From: Perilla frutescens
Taxonomy: Eukaryota > Streptophyta > Magnoliopsida > Lamiales > Lamiaceae
DNA length: 64,000 bases
NCBI GenBank assembly: GCA_026008535.1
Contig: BRKX01000004.1
Span: forward strand, 15,153,501-15,217,500
Direction: 5' to 3'
The translations under genes were made by a program, and so were the position numbers. The notes under the pieces are model-generated. The model saw only the letters and a list, made by a program, of their open reading frames with translations, did not search any database and was not told the origin of the DNA. Of this stretch, positions 1-11,577 are shown piece after piece (within the stretch, counting starts at the first letter, position 1; each line of letters opens with the position of its first letter).

Positions 1-1360
1 AACCATTCCCAGAAATCCTCCTCCTCCACCATCCCCTCCTTGCTCATTGCCGCCTTTTATTTTACCAAAGATGAAATTCATAAACTTCTTCACCTTGGGG
101 CTGGCATCTTCTCCAAACACGTCAAAAAGGGTGGGTCGTAGCTTGCCCACATCGATATCATCCTTGCCCGTTTTCTGCTTCAGTAACTCGATCAGAGTTG
201 AGAGGGGTAAAGATTTGTTCTTGATGCCTTCGCCTTCACCTCCCTCAAATGCTTCTTCTTCTCCTTCATCGACGTCTTTACGACGGCCGAAGGGTAAGTG
301 AATACCACGCGACTCAACTGCATCTTCCACACTCTTGCGCAGGAAGTTCCTGAATCCGAAGCCAGATCCAGATCCAGACCCCTCTTCTTCCCCACTCTTT
401 CTATGGCTCTCTCCAATCTGCTCCTTGGCCTCATCAATCAATCCTCCGCTGTGACACGAATCCGACACGATAGTGATCTGGCATCCCTCCGGTACTTTGT
501 CAACCAAATCTCTGAAATCATCATCTGATCACACAAAACACAAAATCAACTTTGCTAATTTTTTATCCAATCCAAATCTTTATAACAAACCATATATCAA
601 TTCAGCTACAAACCGCACAATCTATGAAGCAGAAAAGTACAGCAACATAAGCTGTATGTGGCTCATCAGCTGAAGTGGACTTCATCTTACATAATGATCA
701 AGAATCCCAAATTCACACTTTATTCCACACATCAACAACAACCACTCCTAATCTTAAGAAATCCCAACTACTTTACTTCTGGCATGAAATAACAAACTCA
801 ATTCACCAACACAAGTGTAGCTGGCTTCATCATCAAAGAATCTCAAATTAACTTTTTCCCCCTAATTTATGAACTATCTCCAAGTTTCACATCCACACAC
901 CAGATTCACACGGATCAACAAAAGAAACGAAAAGAAAAGAAACGAAACTCACAGAAACCATGAATTTACAAAATGAACAACATCATCATCATGAGAGGGA
1001 GAGAGAGAAGTAACCAGTGATAAGGTTCATGTCAGTGGGAACAATGCACTCATCGTAGCCGGTGTCGTCATCCTCGCCGGTCTCGGCCGGAAGGCGAGTG
1101 CCGTGGCCACTGTAGTGAACGAAGAGAAAGTCGCCGGGGCGAGCGGAATCAACGAGATCGGCGAGGGCCGCGCGAATGTTATGGCCGGTGGGCTGCGTGT
1201 AAGAATCGTCGGAGTCTATGAGCACCTTAATATCATCCTCGGAGAAACCGTAACGCTCGACCAGGCAAGAGTGCATCCGCCGCACATCATTGATGCAACC
1301 CTTCAGCTCCGCCTTCGTTCCGGCGTAGTTGCAGCCGATTAGCACCGCCTTCTTCGCCAT
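1..1360 (-). CDS. Type II metacaspase, 3' part missing at window edge
   Basis: Calcium-dependent cysteine protease of the C14 family (plant metacaspase 4-9 class), which cleaves after Arg/Lys in wound and cell-death responses. Two exons fit: 1015-1360 (ATG at 1358-1360) and 1-524, with a 490 bp GT-AG intron at 525-1014. The split codon joins in frame to give a DDDFRDL stretch. The first 290 residues are visible. The catalytic dyad is complete: His86 in HYSGHG and Cys139 in SDSCHSGG, the numbering known for Arabidopsis MC4. No N-terminal prodomain or zinc finger is present, which excludes type I. After the p20-like domain comes an acidic, Gly/Ser-rich linker and the RNFLRKSVEDA segment seen before p10 in MC4/5/6 relatives. 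The p10 domain begins near the left edge, so about 100 or more residues and the stop lie outside. A (GAGAT)n-like tract lies just upstream of the ATG. The class is certain; the exact orthologue is not. Confidence 0.94.
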
Positions 1361-1921
1361 GCCTTAATTTGATGATAATAATAATGAGATGAGATGAGAT
1401 GAGAGTGGGCGTTATAGCATATACGGATATTGATTAACGTTGAAAAACGCTGTATCTCATTTATTGGAAATGGAATGGATCAAGATCGTGCTTTTTCAGA
1501 GTATATACTTGTATTTTAAAACGTGATTATCGACCTCTTTTATTATTGCGGAGAAAGTCCTCTCCAAATTCGATTGATTGGTGCGATACTGAGATGAGAT
1601 GAGAGAGAAAATCAAAGTGTAGTGTACTGTCGGCAACCGGGTAGGGTGCGCGTGGCCAGTTTGATGATGTGTGGGCCATTTCCTTATTTTTGGCTAAAAA
1701 TAATATATTTTAATCATAATAGTTAAAATAAGACATTATTATCAAATATTTTCCCCATTGTCTTTCGTGTAATCTGATGCTCTTAATTACGTGCTATCGA
1801 CTAAAGTGCATTTTCTACAACCTAAATCTAATCCATATATAATGTTATTCTACATTTCTACTACCCTTTGGTTTGAAAACTTACTACATTTAATTAAGTT
1901 TGGGCATTATTTTGATTTGAT
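1361..1921. other. Metacaspase upstream region, no gene seen
   Basis: This is the 5' flank of the minus-strand metacaspase. It contains two short GATGAGATGAGA-type direct repeats (about 1382-1403 and 1590-1605) and an AT-rich stretch. I see no convincing TATA box at a standard distance and no ORF that resembles a protein. Confidence 0.5.
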
Positions 1922-2335
1922 TACGAGACGGGATCCTCTATTTCAATTTGACATTTCATCTCGTATTCTAATCATTGGATATATGACATGTGTATTAAAT
2001 TTTTTTAATGGTAGATTATTTAATTTTTTTAAAAGGTAAATGTTCAATTTGATCCTATAATTATTTGCGTAGGCGCATTTTGATCTATATTTATCTTTTT
2101 GGTCCAAAGTAATCCTATAACTATTTTAAATGATCAAAATAGGGACCAAATTAAACCTTTAAAATAGTTATAAGATCACTTATGACCCAAAAGGTAAATA
2201 AGGACTAAGATGCTCCTACGCAAATAGTTATAGTATCAAATTGAACATTTGCCCTTTTTTAAATACACATGCCATACATCCAATGCCCGAATATGAGATG
2301 GAATATCAAATTGAAATAGAGGATCTAGTCCGTTT
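1922..2335. repeat. Foldback (hairpin) MITE-like element
   Basis: The two halves of this 414 bp stretch are inverted copies of each other. The left arm has GATCCTCTATTTCAATTTGA and an ACATGTGTATT stretch; the right arm has their complements in the mirrored order. The inner parts pair as well, so almost the whole length could fold into one imperfect hairpin. A shorter relative with the same outer arm lies at 18530-18715. There is no coding capacity. The exact ends and the target duplication were not resolved. Confidence 0.75.
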
Positions 2336-3351
2336 CGTTTTATTACTCGGTTGCTATGGTAAGTTATCACTCCTTTTAGATATGATATGATCTTTTTACG
2401 ACCGTGATCCTACGTACTATGCATTCTCGTATACTTTTTACAAAAGAACTATTCATAGGAAAGCCTCAAATATTGTTATGGGATTATATATATTGTCCAT
2501 AAGTAACAATTATTAACTAATAATTTAAACTTAAAAAATTATATATAATTATAAAATATAAAAGTTTAAATAAACACTGCTATTAATAACTAAAAATAAT
2601 TATAAACTCTAATTAACCATAGTTAATAGTCCTAGAATTAAACTAAATACAAGAAATAAAAATTGAAGAAATAATGAAAGAAAACTGAAAAAAGTAAATA
2701 ATGATACATATGATAAACCAAATTAAAAGCGCGATATCTTTTATCCATTTAATAACAAAATTGTTGTCAAAAATTATTTTTCCTACCAAAATTCATTGCA
2801 AATTTTGGAAATTACTTTTTATTATTAAGTTCAACCCAATAAATGATATTTTATTATTAATTGTGAATTATTTTGACAAAAAATTCACATGCTTTATTTG
2901 GAAACAAAATGTTTTGCATAGTATATATCAATCAATGTATTTTCTTTGTAATTACAATCGAATTGGAAGTTTAAAATTAAGTTAATCATCGATTTTTTTT
3001 TTGTTTGAGCTTAATCTAATGACCATTATCACAAATGTATATAGTATGTTATAATTAACAAGAAAAAGAATAATACAAAAATTTCTATAATTCACAATAT
3101 TATAAATTAATTTTATTTTATCATAATAATATTCATAATATTTTCATAAATATAATTTCTAACAAATAACTGAATAGCATAGTAAAATTGTAAAAACAGT
3201 AAACACACCAAAAGGCCAAAAAGATAAAAAAAAAAAAAAAAAAAAAAAAATCGGCGTAATTAAGGTTACAGCCAGATAAAAATAAAAAATAAAAAAATAT
3301 AAAGAAAACATTATTATCCCTTGATGAACATGAAGAGAATAGAATTGATAT
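2336..3351. other. AT-rich spacer, no gene seen
   Basis: Very AT-rich intergenic DNA between the foldback element and the peroxidase stop codon. It includes a homopolymer A tract (about 3226-3250). The short open frame in its middle is low-complexity and resembles no protein family. The last 150 bp are the 3' flank of the peroxidase gene. Confidence 0.6.
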
Positions 3352-4491
3352 TCAATAAGAATTGACATAATTGCAGTTGCGCCTGACTTCACCCTCTATC
3401 TTGACATTAGCATTTCCCAACTTGACCATCGACGACGCAAACTGGCTCGTAAACAGCTCCGGCTGCGAACCCATCAAGCTCGCCACCCCGCCGGTTCTCA
3501 CGTCCGAGTAAAGCAACTGGTCCGTTGACAGCAGCCCCATCTTCTTCCCCAGATTCGTGTAATAAGCCACGTCGAATGCCCGAGGAGTCGTCACGTCCAG
3601 ATTAACGTAGCTGCTGTCGAATCTGCACTGTTTCTTCAGAGAATTCACGTAGTTGACGCTCATGGACGGGTCGGCCTTACCCGTTCCGTTGAAGTTGTAC
3701 AGCCTCTCCTTGATGGCATAGCACGTGCATCTTCCGATGGTGTGCGACCCCGACAGCACCACTAGGTCGACGAATGTGAGGCCGAGTTTGTCGAAGAATC
3801 CCAGTAATTGCGTGATGTTTTCATGGCCTTGCGGCACGCTGTTGGCTTCTGCGGCGAGGGAGATACGCCCGTCTTTCCGCCCGAACGGGACTTCCCAGAA
3901 AGGCCCTCCGGCGATGACGGTGGCGTCGCGGGCGGCGGCCGTGAGGATGTCGGCGCAGGAGACGGCCTTCGGGCACTGTCTCTCGACCTCCGCCTTGATT
4001 TCGTCGATCAGTGTGAATCCCCGGAGGGTTTTGCTGGCTGCAGCGGCTCTCTCGCTGCCGGGGTGATTTAGCAGGATTGAAGCGTCACACCCCTGCAAAA
4101 AAATTAAGTAATTAAATACACGTGCATGTTAACTATATTCTAGCTAACAATATGCACGCACCATATCGTCTCTCTCTCGTATGATTGTTTTGAAGAAAAA
4201 AGGTAAGTTTGAATATACCCTGACGGCGCAGTCGTGGAAGTGGAGGCGGATGATGGAGGCAGCCAAAGTGTAATCTTTTTTAACCCAAGCTCTCACTTTT
4301 TGATTGATAATGGATTCTAGATTCGGGCATGATTTCATATAATATGCCGGTGATAGATAAGCAGCAGCGGGCAGCACCGGCGTCTTAGGCTTGGGCAGAG
4401 CGACGCCTTTCATCGGCAGCTTTGGCACGGCGGAGTTTGCGGCGGAGACATGAACGCTGAGAAGGAAAATAGCTAAGGAAAACCACCTCAT
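3352..4491 (-). CDS. Class III secretory peroxidase, peroxidase-7-like
   Basis: Haem peroxidase of the plant secretory pathway (EC 1.11.1.7), which oxidises phenolics with H2O2 in the wall or apoplast. Two exons, 4219-4491 and 3352-4092, flank a 126 bp GT-AG intron and encode 337 residues. Residues 1-18 form a hydrophobic signal peptide, followed by a Pro/Lys-rich linker to about 45. The distal site is Arg82 and His86 in RLHFHDC. The proximal haem ligand is His208 in LSGSHTIG. The eight conserved cysteines are present plus one extra in RCTC. Features such as GGPFWEVPFGRKDG, VPQGHENIT and the NCNYVN end match peroxidase 7 (At1g30870) rather than other clades. One intron is fewer than the usual three of the family. 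The ATG at 4491 is chosen because it starts the signal peptide and lies about 90 bp downstream of a TATA box. An in-frame Met at 4620 lies upstream of that box. Confidence 0.95.
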
Positions 4492-4579
4492 TATATTAAT
4501 TAAATTGTGGAGGGTGGCGGTCAAGTCAACTACTAGTTCTTGATTTATGTTTTGTTGCATCGTTATTAATCCGATCGAG

Positions 4580-4587
4580 TATTTATA
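4580..4587 (-). promoter_or_regulatory. TATA box of the peroxidase gene
   Basis: TATAAATA on the minus strand, about 90 bp upstream of the chosen ATG. This leaves a leader of roughly 60 bp and supports that start. Position and sequence are seen; function is inferred. Confidence 0.6.
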
Positions 4588-4599
4588 TGAATATGATTT

Positions 4600-5280
4600 A
4601 ATGATTGTGAAATTGGCCAAGATTTGATTGGGAAAAACGTGAGCAGCACTAGATGAGATGACAAGCCTCCATGTTTCAAATTCAGTTTCATGAGTCGAAA
4701 AGATAAATAAGACTGCTGTTGCTGTATTATATTATTAATGCTATTTAAATATAATAATTTGAGTCACAACTGAGGATGCTATATATAATTATATATTCAT
4801 GTCACGGAATTTAAATAAGCCAGTGAAGGCTATACGAGAACGTTAGCTAGCAGTCTTTGATTATGGTTGAAAACTAGCTAACTCTCCAGCTCATAAACAA
4901 ATTAAATCATTGGATCTGACAAATCTTATCTCACCAATCGATGAAATAAATATACTGCTTCCCTCCCAATTATATAATCCATTTTCGACTCCGATGAAAA
5001 TTAAAAATATTTTTAAAAACTAGATACAAAAGCTAAACTTCCAAGATTATCTTTATTTAATGTTTATAACTTTCATAAACATAAGTGCTTAATTTTAAAT
5101 TCCAAAATCTAATAAATTAAGGTGTATTTTGTACATTACTATAAAAATAATATTAATTATAATAATGAGACTATAAAAATGGGACACACTAAAATAGTAA
5201 TAAAGACTATGTTATTAGGACGAATGGAGTAATAATTACTCAATTCAGGTATTATACAGTAACACACACAAACACATATA
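4600..5280. other. Peroxidase 5' flank and AT-rich spacer
   Basis: This holds the distal peroxidase promoter and AT-rich DNA. I found no coding region, RNA gene or clear terminal repeats here. Confidence 0.5.
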
Positions 5281-5302
5281 TATAATAATAATAATAATAT
5301 GT

Positions 5303-5346
<44 letters not shown>
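5281..5346. repeat. (AAT)n microsatellite
   Basis: About 65 bp of AAT/TAA trinucleotides, interrupted once by ATGTTT. Confidence 0.95.
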
Positions 5347-5347
<1 letters not shown>

Positions 5348-5582
5348 TATATAGTATTTTCTCTCCCGTTTCGTAATGTATTCTATTAATATACGTGAGA
5401 ATTGGTATGCACTCAAAAAAATTTGGGCGAAAAATAGCACATGAAATTTCATGTTACACTATCCGTATTACACTTGGTGTTGCACTTTTAAATTATAAGT
5501 TTTTCTTGTACTTTTTCTTCAATTTTTTTTTTTGTTTTTGTGATTTGCTTTAATTTTATGATTTTTTTTTATTAGGGTTTAC

Positions 5583-6493
5583 TGTTCGATATTATTTTCA
5601 CCTAAACTGCAAGTGCATAGTGAGACTTCTAATATAGCAATGAGCAAGATCAAATCCACAGAGACTTAATAAATTAAGTTACTAATTATCTAAAATAGAG
5701 TGACCTACAGTTATCTAGACTGCCCAATGGGTTGAAAGTATTAAATTAACTAAAGAACTAAACAAATTAAAGTACTAAATATGACCACATATTAAATCAC
5801 ACAGGAAAATTAACAGTAAAGAACATATGTATTCTATGATTATATAATCATCAATTAATCCATTCTTTTAACTATTTCCATTTATGTACTTATGTTAAGA
5901 CTTTAGTTATGCTAGAGCAACCACTAATCTATTTTAAACCTCATCTCGAAGTGTCTAAGGTGTAGATCACATATTAAATAAAAATATGTCCATTAGTTAT
6001 CTAACATTTAACTCCTAAATGCTCATTGAGTTTATTACTCTCTCAAATAATCGTAATTCTCTCGAGTGATATTGAGTACCAAGTTAATTGTTCAAAATCT
6101 TGTGTTAAAACTCCTCTTCTGCACTAAATTACACTATTTAATGACGAGTTAAATAATGCATGATCAAGCTCTCAAGATTAACAATTAAAACATAACAAAG
6201 TCATAAGCACAATAACATAATTAATTAAATGAACTTCATAATTGAATCATGAAAAACACTAGAATACTAGGATATAGTTGTTTATAGTAAAATAAACAAA
6301 TAAAAACATCCACAAAGTATCCATTGTTTGACAAGAATTAAAAAAAAATTCGGAAGATTATATTTATCTCTAATCTTGAAAACACTTGAATTCATTTGGT
6401 CTTATTCTTCACGTTCTGTTATCTCTATTGTATTCTCTCAGTTGACAAATTTAGGATATGGAAAAAGTGTACAAATTTCGTCCAAATCAACCC
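5583..6493 (-). repeat. Old Athila-like LTR, left part
   Basis: Degenerate sequence laid out like the Athila LTRs at 49832-51150 and 60129-61448. It shares a GCAAG..TCAAATCCACAGAGACT block near its start and then long AT-rich DNA. The right part continues at 17772 after the Sirevirus insertion and ends in TTTATCA, like the Athila LTR end ACTTATCA. Together they make roughly 1.4 kb, near the 1.3 kb of the intact LTRs. The sense strand is inferred to be minus. No internal region or target duplication was found, so this is probably a solo LTR or a remnant. Confidence 0.55.
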
Positions 6494-7419
6494 TGTTAGT
6501 GCCATCGTCATGCACTAAGTATTTGTGTTGTTGTATTGACGAGATATGTTCGACAATGTGTGCCTGGGTATGTCCCATGAAGATTTATTTTCCGCTGTGC
6601 AAGAAAAGAAAGAACAGTTGGTGAACTGTTCCAGAGTATGTCCCAGACAGAACCAGAGACACTCTATTTATGGCAGTTTCTTTGTTGGAAAGATCTTGCG
6701 CCAAACCAGTTTGGAAGGTCAAGATAGATTCGTTTTACTGCCTTGTGGTGTAGATCCGGTGCTGAATTAACCCTCCTACACATGGGAAGTATCTACACAC
6801 GTTTGGAAGGCCACAAACCACTTACCTAGTTGGCGGAAAGCAAGAGATTGACGCTAAGCTAAAGAGAAGTCTATATATGAAGACCGATTTGTGCAGCAAT
6901 CGGTACCACTGATATTTTGTTTAGATTCTAGTGTTAGAATCAGTTTGTGGTCGTTGTTTTTGTAACTAGTAGTTGTTCATTAAAACGTTCAACGTGATAG
7001 ACTAGTTTTGAGTGTTTACGAGTGAAACACGTGAGGGGATTTTTATTCCAGTTTTATACGCAATCTCGGGAGAGATTGTAAGTTAAAGTCGTAGGTAGCT
7101 AGAGGAAGTCTAGTGTCACGGTTGTGAGGGGATCTTACAAATTTCGGCTAGCGAAAGAGTTCGAGGAGAAGAACGGGCGACATAAGGCGGGAGGCTTGTA
7201 TGTGTAAGATCCTTAATACACTCTTCGAAGGAGTACCAGTTGAATCTTCAAGTTTGGGAGAAATCCCCCCAGAGTAGGTTGTTTGAACCGAACTGGGTTA
7301 CCATCTCGTGCGTTTTTACTGCTTTATTCTTTTATTTCTTGCATCTGTCTCACACATATCACAGAACAGTTTTTAAGTAGTTAACTAAAAAACGTTTAAG
7401 CACGGATTGTTGTTTTTCA
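6494..7419 (+). repeat. 5' LTR of the Sirevirus element
   Basis: Begins TGTTAGTGCCATCG and ends GTTTTTCA. It matches 16840-17766 along its whole length with scattered substitutions. The primer-binding site begins immediately after it. Confidence 0.95.
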
Positions 7420-7436
7420 ATTGGCACCAGAGCGGG
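7420..7436 (+). other. Primer-binding site of the Sirevirus element
   Basis: ATTGGCACCAGAGCGGG directly abuts the 5' LTR. It resembles the TGGTATCAGAGC site complementary to initiator tRNA-Met used by most plant copia elements, with two changes in the core. Confidence 0.8.
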
Positions 7437-7498
7437 TTGCCTGTATTCAGGGTTGATCTTGGGGTATTAATTCGTGTTATTGTGTTGTTTTTGCCGAG

Positions 7499-7671
7499 AT
7501 GGACTCGATGAAAGAAGGAGCCTCGACGGTGAGACCTCCGCTCCTTGATGGCAATAACTATGCCTATTGGAAAGCTCGTATGACAGCTTTCATTCGCTCA
7601 ATTGATGAGCGTGCCTGGAAGATGGTGACTGAAGGATGGAAGCATCCTATCAAGAAGGATGAGAAAGGCAT
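7499..7671 (+). pseudogene. Sirevirus gag, N-terminal fragment
   Basis: ATG at 7499 opens a frame whose start (RPPLLDGNNYAYWKARM, then a Trp/Gly/His-containing GWKHP stretch) is typical of the copia gag N-terminus. The family reading is lost at 7672, where foreign LTR sequence begins. The open frame runs on only to 7711 within that LTR. The rest of gag up to the zinc knuckle at about 8170 is missing, so this is a fragment and not a working capsid gene. Confidence 0.85.
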
Positions 7672-8160
7672 TGTGATACCCCGACCCTTTTTGCTAAATT
7701 ATAAATTATAATTTTAGTAAATGATTTCGAATTAATATCGTTGAATATTAATCATGTGAGTATGTTTGCATGTTATGCCGTTATTTTATTGCAGGTTGTC
7801 TCACTCGAGCCGATATGTCATAGCACAGTGATGTTATACTGAGTGTATAACACAATTTAAATTTTAATACTAAAGTGTCGAGTTATATGATTATGAATGA
7901 ATGTTATTGCATTTAATTTTGTTTGCCAAAACCTTGAACACCCTAACGCTGAGTTGATCGGGGTTAAAAGTGCTTTGAAAATTTAAAGGAAAATGGAGTG
8001 GTTTAAAATAAAGGGATGACTTTGGCATGTCGCGCGCTCGCGGGGAGGTGCGCGCCCGCGGGGCCGTGCGCGGTAGCGGGAGACTGTGCGCCCGCGGGGC
8101 TGGCGAGAGATGCCCGCCCGCGGAGGCTGCGCGCTCGCGGGGTGCCTGGGCCGAGAACCC
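7672..8160 (+). repeat. Truncated copy of the 10967-13382 LTR family
   Basis: Starts TGTGATACCCCGACCC and follows the first about 550 bp of the solo LTR at 10967 closely, including the GC-rich array of CGCGCCCGCGGGG-like units near 8030-8150. It lacks an about 90 bp hairpin-rich block found in the other copy at about 11253-11345. It breaks off near 8160 where Sirevirus gag resumes. The rest of the LTR and the middle of gag were probably lost in one deletion. The right breakpoint is uncertain by about 10 bp. Confidence 0.85.
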
Positions 8161-9841
8161 CCAAGCGAAGTGTCGTGAATGTGGTGGTTATGGTCACTAT
8201 CAAGTCGAGTGTGCTAACACTCTAAAAAAGAAGAACAAGTCATATTGTTCTACCTTTAGTGAAAGTGATGATCCTGATGATAGTGAAAGTGATGAAGAAG
8301 GTGTAAGCAATCATATTGCTTTCATGACACACTCTGTCAAAGAGTCTGTGCCTATATCTGTTCCTGACAGTGAGGTCGAGAAAATTTCAAAATGCAGCGA
8401 TGATGAAAAAGATGAAGAATTCTCTGTGGAATCAACTATGGAGGCGTATAAGAAGTTGCATTCCAGTTGGATCATGGTGGTTAAGGTCAATGAAGACCTG
8501 TTAAAAGAGAATTCCAATCTCTTGAAAGAAAGAGATAATCCCTCTACTCGCCTTAATGAGGTGCAAAATGAATTGTTGCAGTCCAGAAATAGTACTCAAG
8601 CACAGAATGGTGAGCTACAACACCTAAAGAAGCTTGTCAAAATGATGAACTTCGGATCATCTCAACTGGATGAAATTCTTTCCGAAGGAAAGAGTCCTCA
8701 AGATCATTCTGGGCTCGGATATAATGACGCTCATACTTATGACGTATTCTGTCAAGGACAGTCATCTGGAACAAAAGATTCAACAGTTCCAGAGTTGAGA
8801 GATGGGCCAAAGAACAAGCAGCAGCGAAGGAAGTCTCATCAAAAGACACGTGTTGTGTGTCATTACTGTGAGAAACCCGGTCACATTCGACCACATTGCA
8901 GAAACTTGATCAATGACCTCCGAATGATGAAAAGAAGGGGTTTTGCAGAATCTGATCAGTTTCCCAAAAGAAATGTCCGAAACAGATCCAGGAACAATCA
9001 CAAAAATTATGTGGTTCACACTACACTTAATATTCATGCAAAAAGTAGCTGGTACTTTGACAGCGGATGCTCTCGGCATATGACCAGAGATGCTAGCATG
9101 CTGAGCAACATACAAGAAGATTGCTCATATCAATCTGTTACCTTTGGAGATGGTGTTAAAGGTAGAGTGCAAGGCCGTGGATGCCTAAATGTGCATGGGA
9201 TGCCCAACCTAGAGGACGTGCTGCTTGTAGAAGGACTAAAGGCTAATTTAATTAGCATCAGTCAGCTGTGTGACCAAGGTCTCTTGGTGCATTTCACTAG
9301 AGACAAATGTCTTGTCAAGAACAAAGAAATTGTTCTGCTGATGGTCGGGGACAGATCACGGGACAATTGTTATCTTCTCAACATGAAGGAAATGTGCTTC
9401 AGATCTCAACTAAATGAAGCAAACTTGTGGCATGAAAATCTTTGTCAGACCAGTGATCAAGAATCGTCAATTGTTCTTGTTAAAAATGACTGTTCCAGGT
9501 TTAAAGAAACTACTGGAACTGTGCTTGTTTCTGTGCCTAACAGAAGTGAAGACTGTAATCGGATTGAATCAATCTCTGAGAGCAATGATGCTCTTAAAAA
9601 CTATCCAGTTGTTGATGATCTGGAAGAACCTGCTGCCCAGATTGATGATGAGAGCCTTGATGGTACTGTCCATGTTCCTACATCTGTGCTTGACAGTTCT
9701 GAAAACAGAGACCTAACTGAGGCAAGGCCTCAAAAACAAAATAAGTTTGTTATCCAACCCAAAGGTTTTGAAGACCGCCACCAACCTAAGTTTGTGTACA
9801 AATTGAAAAAGACACTTTACAGTCTCAAAGAAGCTCCATGA
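8161..9841 (+). pseudogene. Sirevirus gag C-terminus and protease, fused over an integrase/RT deletion
   Basis: An open frame of 604 codons (8027-9841) is chimeric. Its first about 45 codons come from the GC-rich LTR fragment and the rest from the element. In order: CCHC knuckle CRECGGYGHYQVEC, an acidic and coiled-coil-like stretch, a second knuckle CHYCEKPGHIRPHC, the aspartic protease with FDSG in WYFDSGCSRHM, and the start of the pre-integrase domain (LWHENLC). The frame then jumps to a Ser/Asp-rich linker that normally precedes reverse transcriptase, and ends just inside it at LKKTLYSLKEAP before a TGA at 9839-9841. The integrase core and the RT catalytic region are absent. It cannot encode a working polyprotein, although the frame is open. 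Confidence 0.85.
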
Positions 9842-10318
9842 GCTTGGTATGTCGATATTGGCTTTGGATCTGTGTCAAACAGAATGGTGGACGAGTTTCG
9901 GAAGAGTACTTCAGGAGGACATTTCTTCCTTGGAAACAACATGGTCTCTTGGTTTTGTAAGAAACATAATTCCATTTCGTTATCTACTGCCGAAGAATAA
10001 TATATTGCGGCTGGAAGTTGGTGTACACAACTTTTATGGATGAAGCATATGCTGGTTGATTATGGTGTGCCACAGTTTGTTCTTACCATACTCTGTGACA
10101 ACATGAGAGACATAAATAGTTCAAAGAATTCAGTTCAGCACACTTGGACGAAACATATAGATATTCGCCATCACTTCATTCGTGAACTGGTTGAAGATGG
10201 ATCACTTTTGATCGAGTATGTTGGAACAGATGCCCAACTCGCGGATATTTTCACTAAGGCACATGATAGTGGAAGATTTAAAACACATAGATCCTCATCG
10301 GGTCTTTGTGTTCTCTGA
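9842..10318 (+). pseudogene. Sirevirus RNase H remnant
   Basis: Broken reading frames give the copia RNase H C-terminus: SLSTAEE, a WMKHMLVDYGV stretch, TKHIDIRHHFIREL and TDAQLADIFTKA, all typical of the end of copia pol. Frame changes occur near 9990-10040. The region follows directly on the RT stub, so RT has been deleted. Confidence 0.85.
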
Positions 10319-10435
10319 ACTTCTCCTTTGCGAGAAGTATCTCTGTACAGTCTTGGTCAGTGATGTATGTACAGAGATTGTAAAATGACCAAGTGTTTTA
10401 TGGTCTTTGCAAGTGTGTGGCTCCATGTGTGCTTA

Positions 10436-10966
10436 ACAGAAGGAAGCATAGTTTGTAGCAGTTATTTTTTAACTGTAATGGCTAGTGGACCCTCGAGTTT
10501 CTCGCCCAGCTTCTACTTCCCGAGGGCGTGCTGAGTAGATTTTATAAGGGAAGTGATCCCTAATTTTGAAAGGTTCTTGAAGAAACTTAAAAATCACTTA
10601 TGTTTCTCCACATCTGTTCCCATTGCCATCGTTCCCAGCAGTGATGTTATGTCTGCAGCCCGCAGAAGTCTCTGCATCTGTGCCCTGCGATGCTCCTGAA
10701 GTGTTTGCGACTCTGTCTGAGTCAGTTTCTGTGACAGATCCGGAACCCTCATCTAAATTTAGGGTGTTTGATGTTCTTTCCTCATCTCCGATTGTGAAGG
10801 GAGAATTGAAGTTGATGATATTAAGGAGAATGATATTGCTGTTGAGGAAAATGCTTCCTCACCTAATGCTGAATCTGTTCTACCTCTTTTGAAACAAGGA
10901 GGGATGTTTTCCAAGTCCCGTGGTATGAAGCGCAAGCTTCAATTTCTCCATGAACCAGATGAATCC
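10436..10966 (+). pseudogene. Envelope-like region copy 1, 5' part
   Basis: Downstream of pol, a leader-like stretch (GCTAGTGGACC) is followed by Ser/Pro/Val-rich coding remnants in several frames. The frames include repeated codons like those of the intact copy at 14291-16417. The sequence is broken by frameshifts and interrupted at 10966 by the solo LTR; it resumes at 13383. The match is judged by eye. Confidence 0.6.
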
Positions 10967-11577
10967 TGTGATACCCCGATCCTTTTGCTAAATTATAAAT
11001 TATAATTTTAGTAAATGATTTCGAATTAATATTGTTTAATATTAATCATGTGAGCATGTTTGTATGTTATGCCGTTGTTTTATTGCAGGCTGTCTCACTC
11101 GAGCCGATACGTCATAGCAAGTGATGCTATACTGAGTGTATAACACAGTTTGAATTTTAATACTAAAGTGTCGAGTTATATGATAATGAATGAATGTTAT
11201 TGCATTGAATTTTATTTGCCAAAACCTTGAACACCCTAACGCTGAGTTGATCGGGGGTTTCGCTGTCCGGTCTGCGAGTCGGGGGTTCAGGGGGCGAAGC
11301 GCCCCGATGGGAGCTAGGGGGCAACGCCCCCTGCTCTTTCGGAAAGTATTAAAAGTGTTTTGAAAATCTAAGTTGTGTTAAATGGAGTTGAAAATGTTCG
11401 GGAGTCATAATAGAATCGGGGGTTGAATGGGGCACGCCGCGCGCCCGCGGGGCCGTGCGCGGCCGCGGGAGGCTGCGCGCCCGCGGGGTGTGCGCGCTTG
11501 CGGGGAGCGATGGCCGAGAGCCCCCTCTCGCGGTCGCGGGAGGCGCGCGGTCGCGCGGGCTGGGTCGATTTTCCTAC

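Noticed and set aside
2701..2985. Open frame of 94 codons in AT-rich spacer
   Set aside because: Composition is Ile/Phe/Asn/Lys from AT-rich DNA; there are no motifs and no supporting promoter.
4492..4620. N-terminal extension of the peroxidase from an in-frame Met at 4620
   Set aside because: It lies upstream of a good TATA box and would bury the signal peptide; the Met at 4491 begins a standard signal peptide.
8027..8160. Arg/Ala/Gly-rich start of the 604-codon frame as a novel basic protein
   Set aside because: It is translation of a GC-rich LTR array that also occurs, in another frame context, at 11430-11560.
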